Origin: Bradyrhizobium zhanjiangense
GTDB lineage: Bacteria > Pseudomonadota > Alphaproteobacteria > Rhizobiales > Xanthobacteraceae
Reading direction: 5' to 3'
Assembly: GCF_004114935.1 (NCBI RefSeq)
Contig: NZ_CP022221.1
Location: forward strand, 6,965,001-7,029,000
Length of the DNA: 64,000 nucleotides
Positions 50,964-59,528 of the stretch are shown piece after piece. The stretch's first letter is position 1. Every line of letters begins with the position of its first letter. The position numbers and the translations under genes were made by a program. Under the pieces are notes generated by a model. The model was not told the DNA's origin. It did not search any database and worked only from the letters and a program-made list of their open reading frames with translations.

Positions 50964-52178
50964 CTAGAAGAACGCCTGAATGCCCGTGATCGCGCGGCCC
51001 AGGATCAGGGCGTGGACGTCGTGGGTGCCCTCATAGGTGTTGACCGTCTCGAGGTTATGGACGTGGCGCATCACGTGATACTCGATCGAGATGCCGTTGC
51101 CGCCGTGCATGTCGCGGGCGGTGCGGGCGATGTCGAGCGCCTTGCCGCAATTGTTGCGCTTCATGATCGAGATCATCTCGGGCGCGAACTTGCCCTCGTC
51201 CATCAGGCGGCCGACACGAAGCGAGCCCTGCAGGCCCAGCGCGATCTCGGTCTCCATGTCGGCGAGCTTCTTCTGCACCAGCTGGGTCGCGGCGAGCGGC
51301 TTGCCGAACTGCTTGCGGTCGAGCGTATACTGGCGGGCGCGGTGCATGCAGTCCTCCGCGGCCCCTAACGCACCCCAGGAGATGCCGTAACGGGCGCGGT
51401 TGAGACAGCCGAACGGGCCCTTCAGGCCGGAGACGTTGGGCAGCAGCGCGTCCTCGGGAACCACCACACCGTCCATCACGACCTCGCCGGTAATGGAGGC
51501 GCGAAGCGACAGCTTGCCGCCGATCTTCGGCGCGGAGAGGCCCTTCATGCCCTTCTCCAGCACGAAGCCGCGGATCTGGTTGTCGTGCGCCGCCGACTTG
51601 GCCCAGACCACGAACACATCGGCGATCGGCGCGTTCGAGATCCACATCTTGCTGCCGGTGAGGCGATAGCCGTCCGAAACCTTTTCTGCGCGGGTCTTCA
51701 TGCCGGCCGGGTCGGAGCCGGCGTCGGGCTCGGTCAGGCCGAAGCAGCCGACCCACTCGCCGCTGGCGAGCTTCGGCAGGTACTTCTTGCGCTGGTTCTC
51801 GTCGCCATAGGCATAGATCGGATACATCACCAGCGAGGACTGCACCGAGTTCATCGAGCGATAGCCGGAATCGACCCGCTCGATCTCGCGCGCGACGAGG
51901 CCATAGGCGACGTAGCTCGCATTGGCACAGCCATATTCCTCGGGCAGCGTGATGCCGATCAGGCCGAGCTCACCCATTTCGTTGAAGATCTCGCGATCCG
52001 TCTTCTCTTCGAGATAGGCCTGGGAGACACGTGGCAGCAGCTTGTCCTGGGCGTAGGCGCGAGCGGTGTCGCGCACCATGCGCTCGTCTTCGGTGAGCTG
52101 CTCGTCGAGCAGGAACGGATCGTCCCACTGGAAAGAAGCCGCAGCCGGCTTGTCCTTGGCCTGAGGGCGCACGCTCAT
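50964..52178 (-). CDS. Acyl-CoA dehydrogenase, glutaryl-CoA dehydrogenase-like
   Basis: This flavoenzyme of 404 residues has the acyl-CoA dehydrogenase motifs [14 protein letters not shown] (near 138-151), W-I-S-N-A-P-I-A-D, and the catalytic Glu in [18 protein letters not shown]. These fit glutaryl-CoA dehydrogenase (GcdH), which oxidises and decarboxylates glutaryl-CoA to crotonyl-CoA in lysine and aromatic degradation. ATG 52178 has AAAGGA upstream; a longer start at 52208 is possible. No paired CoA-transferase next to it. Confidence 0.9.
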   Translation of the reverse strand: MSVRPQAKDKPAAASFQWDDPFLLDEQLTEDERMVRDTARAYAQDKLLPRVSQAYLEEKTDREIFNEMGELGLIGITLPEEYGCANASYVAYGLVAREIERVDSGYRSMNSVQSSLVMYPIYAYGDENQRKKYLPKLASGEWVGCFGLTEPDAGSDPAGMKTRAEKVSDGYRLTGSKMWISNAPIADVFVVWAKSAAHDNQIRGFVLEKGMKGLSAPKIGGKLSLRASITGEVVMDGVVVPEDALLPNVSGLKGPFGCLNRARYGISWGALGAAEDCMHRARQYTLDRKQFGKPLAATQLVQKKLADMETEIALGLQGSLRVGRLMDEGKFAPEMISIMKRNNCGKALDIARTARDMHGGNGISIEYHVMRHVHNLETVNTYEGTHDVHALILGRAITGIQAFF

Positions 52179-52263
52179 GAAACGTCCTTTCGCGTCTGGT
52201 TCCGTCATAAATTGCCCGACAAATTAAAGCGCCGCGGCAACAAGTGCAATTGCATCCTGGTTT

Positions 52264-52300
52264 CGGTCATTCCGGGGCGAGGCGAAGCGTCGAACATCTC
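52264..52300. repeat. Half copy of the CATTCCGGGGCG repeat
   Basis: GTCATTCCGGGGCGAGGCGAAGCGTCGAAC carries the left arm of the family found at 35842 and 49740, without a matching right arm. Confidence 0.55.
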
Positions 52301-52319
52301 CTCGCCTCTACACTGCGTG

Positions 52320-53396
52320 TCAGCTTTCGAGCTGCTCGTTGGCGACGATCTCGATGCCGAAGCCCGACAGGCCTTTGTAGTCGTGCACCGAAGAGGTGAG
52401 GTGCCGGATCGAGGTGACGCCAAGATCGCGCAGGATCTGCGCGCCAACGCCGACCTCGCGCCACTGGCGGTTGCGGTCGGCTTCCGTGGACGTCTCGTCC
52501 GGCAGCGGCTCCACGGGCACACCGGCTGCGCCATCACGCAGGTAGACCAGCACGCCTCGGCCGGATTTCTTGAAATGCTCGAGCACCGCCGCCATGCGCT
52601 TGTGGCCGGTGAAAGCGTCCTTGACGATGTTCGGCTTGTGAAAGCGCGTCAGCACGTTCTTGCCGTCACCGACGCCATTGTAGACGAAGGCGACGTGGGC
52701 GATGGAATCGAACGGCGAGCGATAGGCATAGCCCTGCAAGGGCCCGATCGGGCTCTCGGTGACGAAGGTCGAGACCCGCTCGATCAGCTTCTCGCGCCCC
52801 TGGCGGTAAGCGATCATGTCCGCGATGGTGACGTGCTTGAGCTTGTGCTCGGCGGCGAAGCGGGCGACTTGCTCGCCCTTCATCACGCTGCCGTCGTCGT
52901 TCATGAGCTCGCTGATGACGCCGACCGGCGGCAGGCCGGAGAGCTTGCAGAGGTCGACCGCGGCCTCGGTATGGCCGGAGCGCAGCAGCACGCCGCCATC
53001 CTTGGCGATCAGCGGGAAGATGTGGCCCGGGCGGGCGAAGTCGTTGGCGCCGACATTGGGATTGGACAGCGCCCGGCAGCACGAGGCGCGCTCCTCGGCG
53101 GAGATGCCGGTGCCGCCGTCGGGCTTGTAGTCGATCGAGACCGTGAATGCCGTGGTGTGCGCGGAATCGTTGTGGGCGACCATCGGGTCGAGCCGCAGGC
53201 GGCGCGCGTCCTCCGTGGTCACGGGCGCGCAGACGATGCCGGAGGTGTGGCGGATGATGAACGCCATCTTCTCGGCGGTGCAGAGCGAGGCAGCGACGAT
53301 CAGATCGCCCTCGCCCTCGCGATCCTCATCATCGGTGACGACGACGAGCTCGCCCCGGGCAAAGGCCTGCAAGACTTCCTGAATGCTATCGGGCAT
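52320..53396 (-). CDS. ribB: 3,4-dihydroxy-2-butanone-4-phosphate synthase, RibBX type
   Basis: This enzyme of riboflavin synthesis has 358 residues. The N-terminal DHBP synthase domain (1-205) has V-T-D-D-E-D-R-E-G-E-G-D-L, N-D-S-A-H-T-T-A-F, A-R-P-G-H-I-F-P-L and S-G-H-T-E-A-A-V-D-L. The C-terminal domain looks like GTP cyclohydrolase II but lacks its zinc cysteines (no C-L-T-G-D and C-x-C), so cyclohydrolase activity should be missing. This is the RibBX arrangement known from Brucella and Rhizobium. I saw no FMN riboswitch upstream. Confidence 0.93.
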   Translation of the reverse strand: MPDSIQEVLQAFARGELVVVTDDEDREGEGDLIVAASLCTAEKMAFIIRHTSGIVCAPVTTEDARRLRLDPMVAHNDSAHTTAFTVSIDYKPDGGTGISAEERASCCRALSNPNVGANDFARPGHIFPLIAKDGGVLLRSGHTEAAVDLCKLSGLPPVGVISELMNDDGSVMKGEQVARFAAEHKLKHVTIADMIAYRQGREKLIERVSTFVTESPIGPLQGYAYRSPFDSIAHVAFVYNGVGDGKNVLTRFHKPNIVKDAFTGHKRMAAVLEHFKKSGRGVLVYLRDGAAGVPVEPLPDETSTEADRNRQWREVGVGAQILRDLGVTSIRHLTSSVHDYKGLSGFGIEIVANEQLES

Positions 53397-53572
53397 TTCC
53401 CAATCTCTATCGGTTATGGCCGGGAGGCTTAGCCGGACTTGAGCCGGGGCGCTAGTCTTCCCAGCGCAACCACATATGCCAGACGGCAGGCCTGCCAGGG
53501 TGGTTCAGGCTTGCACCGAAGACACCAGGGATATAGGCACCGACCGCCGGAAAGGAAGGCGGCCGGGCGCGG

Positions 53573-55303
53573 TCACGGCAGCACTTCGCGCCGCTCGCCG
53601 AGCCTCTGATCGAGCTCGGCGCGCTTGTCGGCCAGAAGGCCGGCCTGGGCGGCTTCGATCACCGTGAACAGCTCGTGGGCGTCGCTGAGCCGGGTCACGG
53701 TGACATAGCTGGCGCCGGCCTCGTAGAGCTCGCTGACATCGGCCAGGAGGTCGGCGGTCGCCACGATCAGGGCGGTGGGGTTGAGCGCGCGGACGTGGCG
53801 GACCAGCTTCTCGTTGGTGGCGCCCTTCAGCAGCGAATCCGGCACGCTGAGAATGATCATCTCGGACTTGCCGACGCCGGCATGGAGCAGCGTGTCGACA
53901 TTGCTGATGTCGCCATAGATCACGTGCAGGCCGCGCGAGAGCAGGGTCTGGTACACATTGGGGTTGAAATCGACCACCGTGATCTGCTCCAGCAGCACCG
54001 GGGCCTGCCGTTCGATCTCGGCCAAAAGCGCGCTCGCCGCACGGAAAAAGCCGAGGATGACGATGCGGCGGGCCTCGCCATGGCCGCCCCCATGGGCCTC
54101 CTCGGCATGCCCGCTGCCATGATCGAGGTCGCGCAGGCCGATCCGCTTCAGGGGGCCGATCATCCAGCGGGTGATCTCGTCACTGCGCGTCATCACGAAG
54201 GTCGAGAGCACGGCCAGCACCACGAAGGCGAAGGAGGCCGCGTTCGCCGTCTCCGGCGCGATATGGTGGTCGGCGATGCCGGTCTGGATCACCACCAGGG
54301 AGAACTCGGAGATCTGGGCGAGGTTGAGGGCCGGCAACAGGCTCGCGCGAAGCCCCTGCTTCATCAGGTAGAGTGGGATGAAGGTGGTGATGAGGCGGCT
54401 CACCACGGTAAACGCCGCGATCATCAAGGCCAGTCCGATGACGGAGAGACCGGGCACGGGAATGGTCATGCCGAGCGCGACGAAGAACAGCGTGATGAAG
54501 AAGTCGCGGAGCGTCGTGACCTTGGCGGTGACGTCGAGCGCGTAAGGAAAGGTCGAGAGCGAGACGCCGGCGATCAGCGCGCCCATCTCGCGCGACAGCG
54601 ACAGCCGCTCCGCAGTTTCGGCGACGAGGAAGCACCAGGCGAGCGCGCCGAGCAGGATCAGCTCGGGCCGCCGTGCGATCTGGTGGAACAGGCGCGGCAG
54701 CACGTAGCGGCTGACCAGAAGCGCGGCGGCGACCAGCACCGCGACGCGGCCGATCGAGAGCAGGATGACGCTGACTTGCAGATTGGCCAGACTGGGCTGC
54801 ACCGCCAGGAACAGGATGGCGAAGATATCCTGGAGCACCAGCACGCCGAGGGTGATGCGACCCGGCAGCGTGTCGAGCTCGCGCTTCTCGTAGAGCACCT
54901 TGACGATGATGACAGTGCTCGACAACGCGCAGGCGACACAGAGATAGACCGCATCGAAATGCCCGCCGCCGAGCGACAGGCCGATGCCGACGAAGAACAA
55001 GACCCCGAGCAGGCAGCCCCCGAGCAGCTGGCCGCCCGCCGCGAACAGGATCACCTTTCCCGCCCGCACGATCTTCTTCAGGTCGATCTCCAGCCCGATC
55101 ATGAACAGCATGAAAATCAGGCCGAGCTCGGAGATGACGCTGATCGATTCCTGCGATTTGACCCAGCCGGCGCCGAATGGACCTATGCAGAAGCCGGCGA
55201 TAAGGTAGGCCAGGATCAGGGGTTGCCGGGAGAAATGGGCGAGCAGGCCCAGCATCCAGGCAAACAGAATACAGAGAGTGATGTCGCGAATGAGCTCGTG
55301 CAT
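53573..55303 (-). CDS. KefB-type cation:proton antiporter with TrkA-N domain
   Basis: This membrane protein of 576 residues has about 12-13 helices of the monovalent cation:proton antiporter-2 family (about 1-385), a short His/Gly-rich linker (H-G-S-G-H-A-E-E-A-H-G-G-G-H, about 405-418) and a Rossmann TrkA-N domain (about 420-545: R-I-V-I-L-G-F-F-R-A-A-S-A). The TrkA-N domain usually binds NAD(H) or nucleotides and gates the transport. It should exchange K+ or Na+ for H+ in the inner membrane. ATG 55303; divergent from the DUF3124 gene. Confidence 0.93.
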   Translation of the reverse strand: MHELIRDITLCILFAWMLGLLAHFSRQPLILAYLIAGFCIGPFGAGWVKSQESISVISELGLIFMLFMIGLEIDLKKIVRAGKVILFAAGGQLLGGCLLGVLFFVGIGLSLGGGHFDAVYLCVACALSSTVIIVKVLYEKRELDTLPGRITLGVLVLQDIFAILFLAVQPSLANLQVSVILLSIGRVAVLVAAALLVSRYVLPRLFHQIARRPELILLGALAWCFLVAETAERLSLSREMGALIAGVSLSTFPYALDVTAKVTTLRDFFITLFFVALGMTIPVPGLSVIGLALMIAAFTVVSRLITTFIPLYLMKQGLRASLLPALNLAQISEFSLVVIQTGIADHHIAPETANAASFAFVVLAVLSTFVMTRSDEITRWMIGPLKRIGLRDLDHGSGHAEEAHGGGHGEARRIVILGFFRAASALLAEIERQAPVLLEQITVVDFNPNVYQTLLSRGLHVIYGDISNVDTLLHAGVGKSEMIILSVPDSLLKGATNEKLVRHVRALNPTALIVATADLLADVSELYEAGASYVTVTRLSDAHELFTVIEAAQAGLLADKRAELDQRLGERREVLP

Positions 55304-55320
55304 GCCAAATTGGTCCGTTT

Positions 55321-55353
55321 TGCCGCACCCTAGAGACGGGTTGCGGTGCGGCA
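55321..55353. promoter_or_regulatory. Inverted repeat in the divergent antiporter/DUF3124 gap
   Basis: TGCCGCACC (55321-55329) pairs with GGTGCGGCA (55345-55353) around 15 bases, midway between the two start codons. It may be an operator for either gene; no consensus recognised. Confidence 0.4.
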
Positions 55354-55370
55354 AGCGAGCAATTCGTCAC

Positions 55371-55898
55371 ATGCGGAAAGGGCTCTTCGCGGCAATGCTG
55401 CTATGCCCCCTCGCCTACGCCGCGCCCGCCGCCGCGCAATCCAAGGTCAGTATCGAACAAAACTTTGCTGATTCGCTAACCGCGCTGCCGAAGGAAGAAC
55501 TCGTCGTCTCCGGCGGATTCTACGTGCCCGCCTATTCCAGCGTCGCGATGAGCCAGGGCAAGCTGCGCGTCGACTTCTCGGTGACGCTGAGCGTGCACAA
55601 TGCCTCCGAGACCCGGCCGCTGGTGGTCAAACGCATCGCCTATTTCGACACCGCAGGCAAGCAAGTCGAGAGCTATCTGACGGCGCCGGTCGCCTTGAGG
55701 CCGCTCGCCACCGTCTCGATCTTCATTCCGACCGACGACGTCCGCGGCGGCACCGGAGCCAATTTTCTCGTGGACTGGGCCGCAACAAGCGAGATCGCCG
55801 AGCCCGTGGTCGAAGCCCTGATGGTTGGCGGCGTCGCCAATGCGCATTACGCTTTCATCAGCCAGGGACGTCCGACCCGGACGGCCAGCAGGAAGTAA
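55371..55898 (+). CDS. DUF3124 protein, secreted
   Basis: This protein of 175 residues has a Sec signal peptide (about 1-23, A-P-A-A-A-Q). The mature domain fits DUF3124: L-V-V-S-G-G-F-Y-V-P-A-Y-S-S, V-T-L-S-V-H-N-A-S-E-T, Y-F-D-T-A-G-K-Q-V-E-S-Y, G-G-T-G-A-N-F-L-V-D-W and E-A-L-M-V-G. Function unknown; probably a periplasmic beta-sandwich. ATG 55371 starts the signal; upstream in-frame ATGs are ignored. Confidence 0.88.
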   Translation: MRKGLFAAMLLCPLAYAAPAAAQSKVSIEQNFADSLTALPKEELVVSGGFYVPAYSSVAMSQGKLRVDFSVTLSVHNASETRPLVVKRIAYFDTAGKQVESYLTAPVALRPLATVSIFIPTDDVRGGTGANFLVDWAATSEIAEPVVEALMVGGVANAHYAFISQGRPTRTASRK

Positions 55899-55950
55899 GA
55901 CAGGCCGGTGCAACGCCTGCCGCCCAACAAGAACAAGATGAGGAACGCCC

Positions 55951-57165
55951 ATGACGTCCAGCTTCGATTTCGCGCCCCTGTTTCCCGCAGGGCTGCCGGC
56001 CCCCACTGCGCGCTGGACGGGCCTTGCCAAATACAGCTTCGTCGGCGGCAACAACGATTCCGAGCAGGTGCCGCTCGAGGGCCTGATCGAGGCGACGAAC
56101 CTGGCGCTGCAACGCGAGGGCCGCTCGCTTGCCACTTACGGGCTGGCGCACGGTCCCCAGGGTTACCTGCCCTTGCGCGAATTCCTGGTGACAAAGCTCA
56201 AGCGCGATGCCGGCATCACCTGCACGGTCGACGATCTCCTGATCGTCTCGGGCTCGCTCCAGGCGCTCGATCTCGTCAACGCCACGCTGCTGACGCGCGG
56301 CGATACCGTGATTTTCGAACAGGAGAGCTATCAGGGCGCGCTGACGCGCCTGGCGCGGCTCGGCGTCAATGTGGTCGGCATCCCCCTCGACAAGGATGGC
56401 ATGCGCATGGACGTGCTGGCCGCGACGCTAGTCGACCTGAAGAGCCGCGGCATCCGTCCCAAATACATCTACACCATCCCGACAGTGCAGAACCCGACGG
56501 GCAGCATCATACCGGAGAGCCGGCGCGCCGAGCTGCTGCGGCTATCGGCAGAATACGGCGTGCCGATCTTCGAGGACGTCTGGTCGGGCCAGCGGCCACC
56601 TGCGATCCATGCGATGAGCCGAAACGGCGGGGTGATCCATATCGGCTCGTTCTCGAAATCGATCGCGCCGGCACTGCGCGTCGGCTTCGTCGTGGCGCCC
56701 TGGGATGTGATGTCGCGGATGCTGTCGCTGAAGACGGATGCCGGCTCGGGCGCGCTGGAGCAGATGGTGCTCGCCACCTATTGCAAGCCGCATTTTTCGA
56801 CCCACGTGCCGGCCCTGACGAAGGCGCTGCGCACCAAGCTCGATACGCTGATGGAAGCCCTGAACGAGCAGTTCGGGACGGCGGCCGAGTTCGAGGAGCC
56901 CAAGGGCGGCATCTTCCTGTGGGTGAAGCTGCCCGACCAGGTCGATACGCTCAAGCTCTATCAGGCCGCGCTGGCCGCCGGCGTCTCGATCAATCCGGGA
57001 CCGGAATGGTCGACCAACAAGAACCATTCCAACTCGCGGCTGAGGCTGTGCTTTGCGAGCCCGACGCATCAGCAGATCCGCGAGGGGATCGCCGTGCTGG
57101 CCGAGGTCTGCCGCAAGGAATTTGGCGTGCCGGCCCGCAGCGCCAATGTGGAGAAGCGGGCCTGA
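55951..57165 (+). CDS. PLP-dependent aminotransferase (class I/II, MocR/LysN-like)
   Basis: This is a fold-type-I enzyme of 404 residues: Y-G-L-A-H-G-P-Q-G-Y-L-P-L-R (about 63-76), N-P-T-G-S-I-I, and the PLP lysine in S-F-S-K-S-I-A-P-A-L-R-V-G. The subgroup includes 2-aminoadipate and aromatic aminotransferases. Its stop codon lies in the first half of a 15-base tandem duplication shared with the next, convergent gene. Substrate unknown. Confidence 0.93.
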   Translation: MTSSFDFAPLFPAGLPAPTARWTGLAKYSFVGGNNDSEQVPLEGLIEATNLALQREGRSLATYGLAHGPQGYLPLREFLVTKLKRDAGITCTVDDLLIVSGSLQALDLVNATLLTRGDTVIFEQESYQGALTRLARLGVNVVGIPLDKDGMRMDVLAATLVDLKSRGIRPKYIYTIPTVQNPTGSIIPESRRAELLRLSAEYGVPIFEDVWSGQRPPAIHAMSRNGGVIHIGSFSKSIAPALRVGFVVAPWDVMSRMLSLKTDAGSGALEQMVLATYCKPHFSTHVPALTKALRTKLDTLMEALNEQFGTAAEFEEPKGGIFLWVKLPDQVDTLKLYQAALAAGVSINPGPEWSTNKNHSNSRLRLCFASPTHQQIREGIAVLAEVCRKEFGVPARSANVEKRA

Positions 57166-57190
57166 TATTAAGCCGCCTGATATTAAGCCA
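57161..57190. repeat. 15-base tandem duplication at the convergent gene ends
   Basis: CCTGATATTAAGCC[GA] occurs at 57161-57175 and 57176-57190. The first copy holds the aminotransferase stop (TGA at 57163), the second the stop of the HTH gene on the other strand (TAA at 57183-57185). Confidence 0.9.
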
Positions 57191-57488
57191 CTTGGGGCTG
57201 GCTGCCGTGGATCGCGGAGGCGAGCCGCAGCAACAGGACGATCGAGACGTTGCCCTTGCCGGCCTCGATCTGGGCGATGTACCGCTCGGAAATCCCGGAG
57301 CGGCGGGCCAGCTCGCGGCGCGACAGGTCACAGCGCGTGCGCGAGGACCTTAAGCGCTCGCCTAGCTCGGCCAGAAACGCGGTCTCGGAATAAGGCGGCA
57401 CGGCGCAGCTCCCCGGGAGCACTTCGCCCGCAAAATCCACGACTTGATTCAGCATTGGTCTATCCACGTTCGCCTTCGGGAAGCACAT
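57183..57488 (-). CDS. Short XRE-family HTH regulator, perhaps a truncated BzdR/BoxR-type protein
   Basis: This protein of 101 residues (90 from ATG 57455) has an N-terminal stretch of unknown role and a helix-turn-helix (about 40-92): L-G-E-R-L-R-S-S-R, L-S-R-R-E-L-A-R-R-S-G-I-S-E-R-Y-I-A-Q-I-E-A-G-K-G-N-V-S. The segment S-E-R-Y-I-A-Q-I-E-A-G-x-G-N resembles the regulators of benzoyl-CoA genes that normally carry a shikimate-kinase-like domain behind the HTH; that domain is missing here, and the frame ends right at the 15-base duplication. Could be a complete small repressor or a remnant. Confidence 0.65.
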   Translation of the reverse strand: MCFPKANVDRPMLNQVVDFAGEVLPGSCAVPPYSETAFLAELGERLRSSRTRCDLSRRELARRSGISERYIAQIEAGKGNVSIVLLLRLASAIHGSQPQVA

Positions 57489-57612
57489 CCTACCCCGGAA
57501 ACGGCCGGCCTCATTGACGCGGATCAAATTCGCGCGCGATCGGCAGCTGGCGTGGACGGCCGTGCGCGGGATGCTACACTTTGGAATTCTTCGAGGCGGG
57601 GCTTGCCAGGAC

Positions 57613-58065
57613 ATGACGGGTTGTTTGAGCCGCTGGATCGCGGCTGCGCTGCTGTGGGTCGCACTCGCGTCCGCGGCGCGTGCCGAGACGCTTGCGGCGA
57701 CGGTCGAACAATGGGGCCTGCTCGGCTCTTGGGCGGTCGACTGCGCGGTTCGGCCCGACCGCGACAAGCGCGCGCTCTTGACCTACGAGATCAGGAAGGA
57801 CGGCCGGGTGATGTACGGGCGCAACTTCGGCGACGCCAGGGACGAGAACGAGGTCGTCTCCGCCGCGGTCAATGCCGAGGGCCTGCTCAATGTGATGGTG
57901 TTCTTCCCCTCGCTGCATCAGACGCGCGAATTTGGACTCCTCTTGCAGAAGGATGGCAGCCTGCGCGCGATCTACAATCGCAGCGAGCGCGGCGAGTACA
58001 CGATCAGGGACGGCAGATACGTCGCGACCGGCGCGCCGACACCGGCGCAGCAACGCTGCGATTAA
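57613..58065 (+). CDS. Secreted hypothetical protein
   Basis: This protein of 150 residues has a Sec signal (about 1-25, A-S-A-A-R-A-E-T). The mature part has a W-G-L-L-G-S-W-A-V-D-C start, which looks like a small lipocalin-like beta domain, and Y-N-R-S-E-R-G-E-Y-T-I-R-D-G strands. Two Cys (D-C-A-V near the start and R-C-D at the end) may form a disulfide that ties the domain. No family recognised. ATG 57613 starts the signal. Confidence 0.75.
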   Translation: MTGCLSRWIAAALLWVALASAARAETLAATVEQWGLLGSWAVDCAVRPDRDKRALLTYEIRKDGRVMYGRNFGDARDENEVVSAAVNAEGLLNVMVFFPSLHQTREFGLLLQKDGSLRAIYNRSERGEYTIRDGRYVATGAPTPAQQRCD

Positions 58066-58096
58066 CAGCCGTTCAGAATTCTCCCGCAGTTCCTCC

Positions 58097-58121
58097 GGAA
58101 CGTTCGCGTGCACGCGCGGTT
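58097..58121 (+). promoter_or_regulatory. Candidate EcfG-type general-stress promoter
   Basis: GGAAC (58097-58101), 16 bases, GGTT (58118-58121) is close to the EcfG consensus GGAAC-N16/17-CGTT. Transcription would start about 25 bases before the ATG of the His-rich protein. Confidence 0.5.
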
Positions 58122-58152
58122 TAGATGTGCATTCGATTGGAGGAGAGACATC

Positions 58153-58380
58153 ATGAAGAGGCTCGGTTATGTGGTTGCGGCTCTCGGCGCGCTGGTGATC
58201 GCGGCGCCGACGCTGGCGAGCGCCGAGACGGTGGTGATCAAACGCGGTCATCATCACGGCCCGTACGGCGCCCGCGCCGAATATCGCATGCACCATGACT
58301 ACGGCTGGCATCGCGGCTGGCACCATCGCGGTGACAGGGTCGTCGTGATCAAGCGCAGCCATCGCCACCACTGGGACTAA
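58153..58380 (+). CDS. Small secreted histidine-rich protein
   Basis: This protein of 75 residues has a signal peptide (about 1-24, T-L-A-S-A-E-T). The mature 50 residues contain 12 His, in runs such as R-G-H-H-H-G-P, M-H-H-D-Y-G-W-H and H-R-H-H-W-D. It may bind metal in the periplasm. GGAGGAGAG precedes the ATG and a probable EcfG promoter lies just upstream, so it is likely stress-induced. A strong terminator follows. Confidence 0.85.
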   Translation: MKRLGYVVAALGALVIAAPTLASAETVVIKRGHHHGPYGARAEYRMHHDYGWHRGWHHRGDRVVVIKRSHRHHWD

Positions 58381-58396
58381 TGCGCAACGCAGCATG

Positions 58397-58425
58397 GAGA
58401 TGGCCCCTTACGGGGCCATCTCTTT
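58397..58425 (+). terminator. Intrinsic terminator of the His-rich gene
   Basis: GAGATGGCCCC pairs perfectly with GGGGCCATCTC around TTAC and is followed by a short T run (TTT), 16 bases after the stop codon. Confidence 0.8.
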
Positions 58426-58445
58426 GCGTTCGAAAGCACTCGGGG

Positions 58446-59264
58446 CTAATCCCACGCCGGCGCGAAGCCGGGATTGACGCAGCGCATGTCCTTTGGCAGT
58501 GCGGCGATCTTATTGCGGTCGGCGTCGTCGAGCGTGATCTTCAGGGCATCGAGATTGGCCTTTTGGCTCTCGCGCCGCGAGGCCTTCGGAATGGCCGCGA
58601 CGCCGTTCTGATCGAGCAGCCATTTCAGTGCGACCTGCGCTGCGGTCGCATTGTGCTTAACTCCGATCTCGCTCAGCACCGGATCTGTTGCGAAGCGCCC
58701 CTGCGCCAGCGGGCAATAGGCGACGAGCGGGATCGACTTGGCGTCGAGATAGGCCAGCACGTTCGATTGATCGAGCATGGCATGATATTCGATCTGGTTG
58801 CAGGCGATCGGCGCCTTGATGTCCTCGACGGCGATCTTGAGCAGCGCTGTGGTAAAGTTCGCAACGCCGATCGCCCGTGTGCGTCCCTCCTCCTTCAGCT
58901 TCATCAGGGTCTCGAACACCGCGCCCCAATTGGCGGCTCTCGACGGCCAGTGCACGAGATAGAGGTCGACATGGTCGAGCCTGAGCTTGTTCAGGCTGGC
59001 ATCGAAAGCCCGACGGATCGCCTCCGGTGCCAGATTCTCGTGCCAGACTTTTGTGGTGACGTGCAGCTCGCCGCGCGGCAGACGGGAAGCGGCGATGGCC
59101 GAACCGATCGAGTCCTCATTGGCATACATCTCGGCGGTGTCGATGTGGCGATAGCCGATCGACAGCGCACTCTCGACCGCGGCGCGGCAGATGTCGCCCT
59201 GCATGCGGAAGGTGCCGAGGCCGAGCTTGGGCATGCTGATGCCCTGTGTCTGCAGATGCTCCAT
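58446..59264 (-). CDS. Aldo/keto reductase
   Basis: This is a TIM-barrel NADPH reductase of 272 residues: L-G-L-G-T-F, G-Y-R-H-I-D-T-A-E-M-Y (about 38-48, catalytic Asp and Tyr), the catalytic Lys in T-T-K-V-W, His in L-V-H-W-P, and the C-terminal cofactor loop I-P-K-A-S. Length suits the AKR5-type bacterial reductases (2,5-diketogluconate reductase-like). ATG 59264 has CAGGAG upstream, so I prefer it to 59288. Substrate unknown. Confidence 0.92.
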   Translation of the reverse strand: MEHLQTQGISMPKLGLGTFRMQGDICRAAVESALSIGYRHIDTAEMYANEDSIGSAIAASRLPRGELHVTTKVWHENLAPEAIRRAFDASLNKLRLDHVDLYLVHWPSRAANWGAVFETLMKLKEEGRTRAIGVANFTTALLKIAVEDIKAPIACNQIEYHAMLDQSNVLAYLDAKSIPLVAYCPLAQGRFATDPVLSEIGVKHNATAAQVALKWLLDQNGVAAIPKASRRESQKANLDALKITLDDADRNKIAALPKDMRCVNPGFAPAWD

Positions 59265-59419
59265 GAACAGGCTCCTGACGTCATTCATCCCGCCGGACGC
59301 GCGGTGACAGACTCTTCGGTGATGGAAAGGAAGTGGTGGGAGTGGCCACCATAGCGCGGGCGGCGCAGGGCGGCCAATCAAGATCGGGTTAGCTTTGGGA
59401 CGCACGATGCTTCCCCATC

Positions 59420-59507
59420 GTCATGGCCGGGCTTGACCCGGCCATCCACGCCTTGCCCCGCGGCACAAAGAACGTGGATGCCCGGGACAAGCCCGGGCAG
59501 GACGATC
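59420..59507. repeat. Intergenic palindromic repeat (CATGGCCGGGCTTGACCCGGCCATCC family)
   Basis: ATGGCCGGGCTTGACCCGGCCAT is a hairpin on its own; CCACG...CGTGG then closes a second stem, followed by GCCCGGGACAAGCCCGGGC. This three-hairpin pattern is a typical rhizobial intergenic element. No gene here. Confidence 0.8.
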
Positions 59508-59528
59508 AGGGCTCAGTGCGGTCGTCCC

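Noticed and set aside
53397..53572. FMN riboswitch upstream of ribB
   Set aside because: I looked for the RFN core (GGGGTGAAATTCCC and ACCGGCGGT with partners) on the ribB strand and did not find it. A CCGGCGGT word occurs alone and is not enough.
53675..55333. Plus-strand frame of 552 codons opposite the KefB antiporter
   Set aside because: Very rich in Asp, Glu, Gln, His and Arg, as expected from the complement of hydrophobic membrane codons; no domain.
59420..59507. Possible tRNA or small RNA from the strong hairpins
   Set aside because: The structure is a set of simple hairpins with no T-loop or anticodon arm; it fits the intergenic palindrome class.
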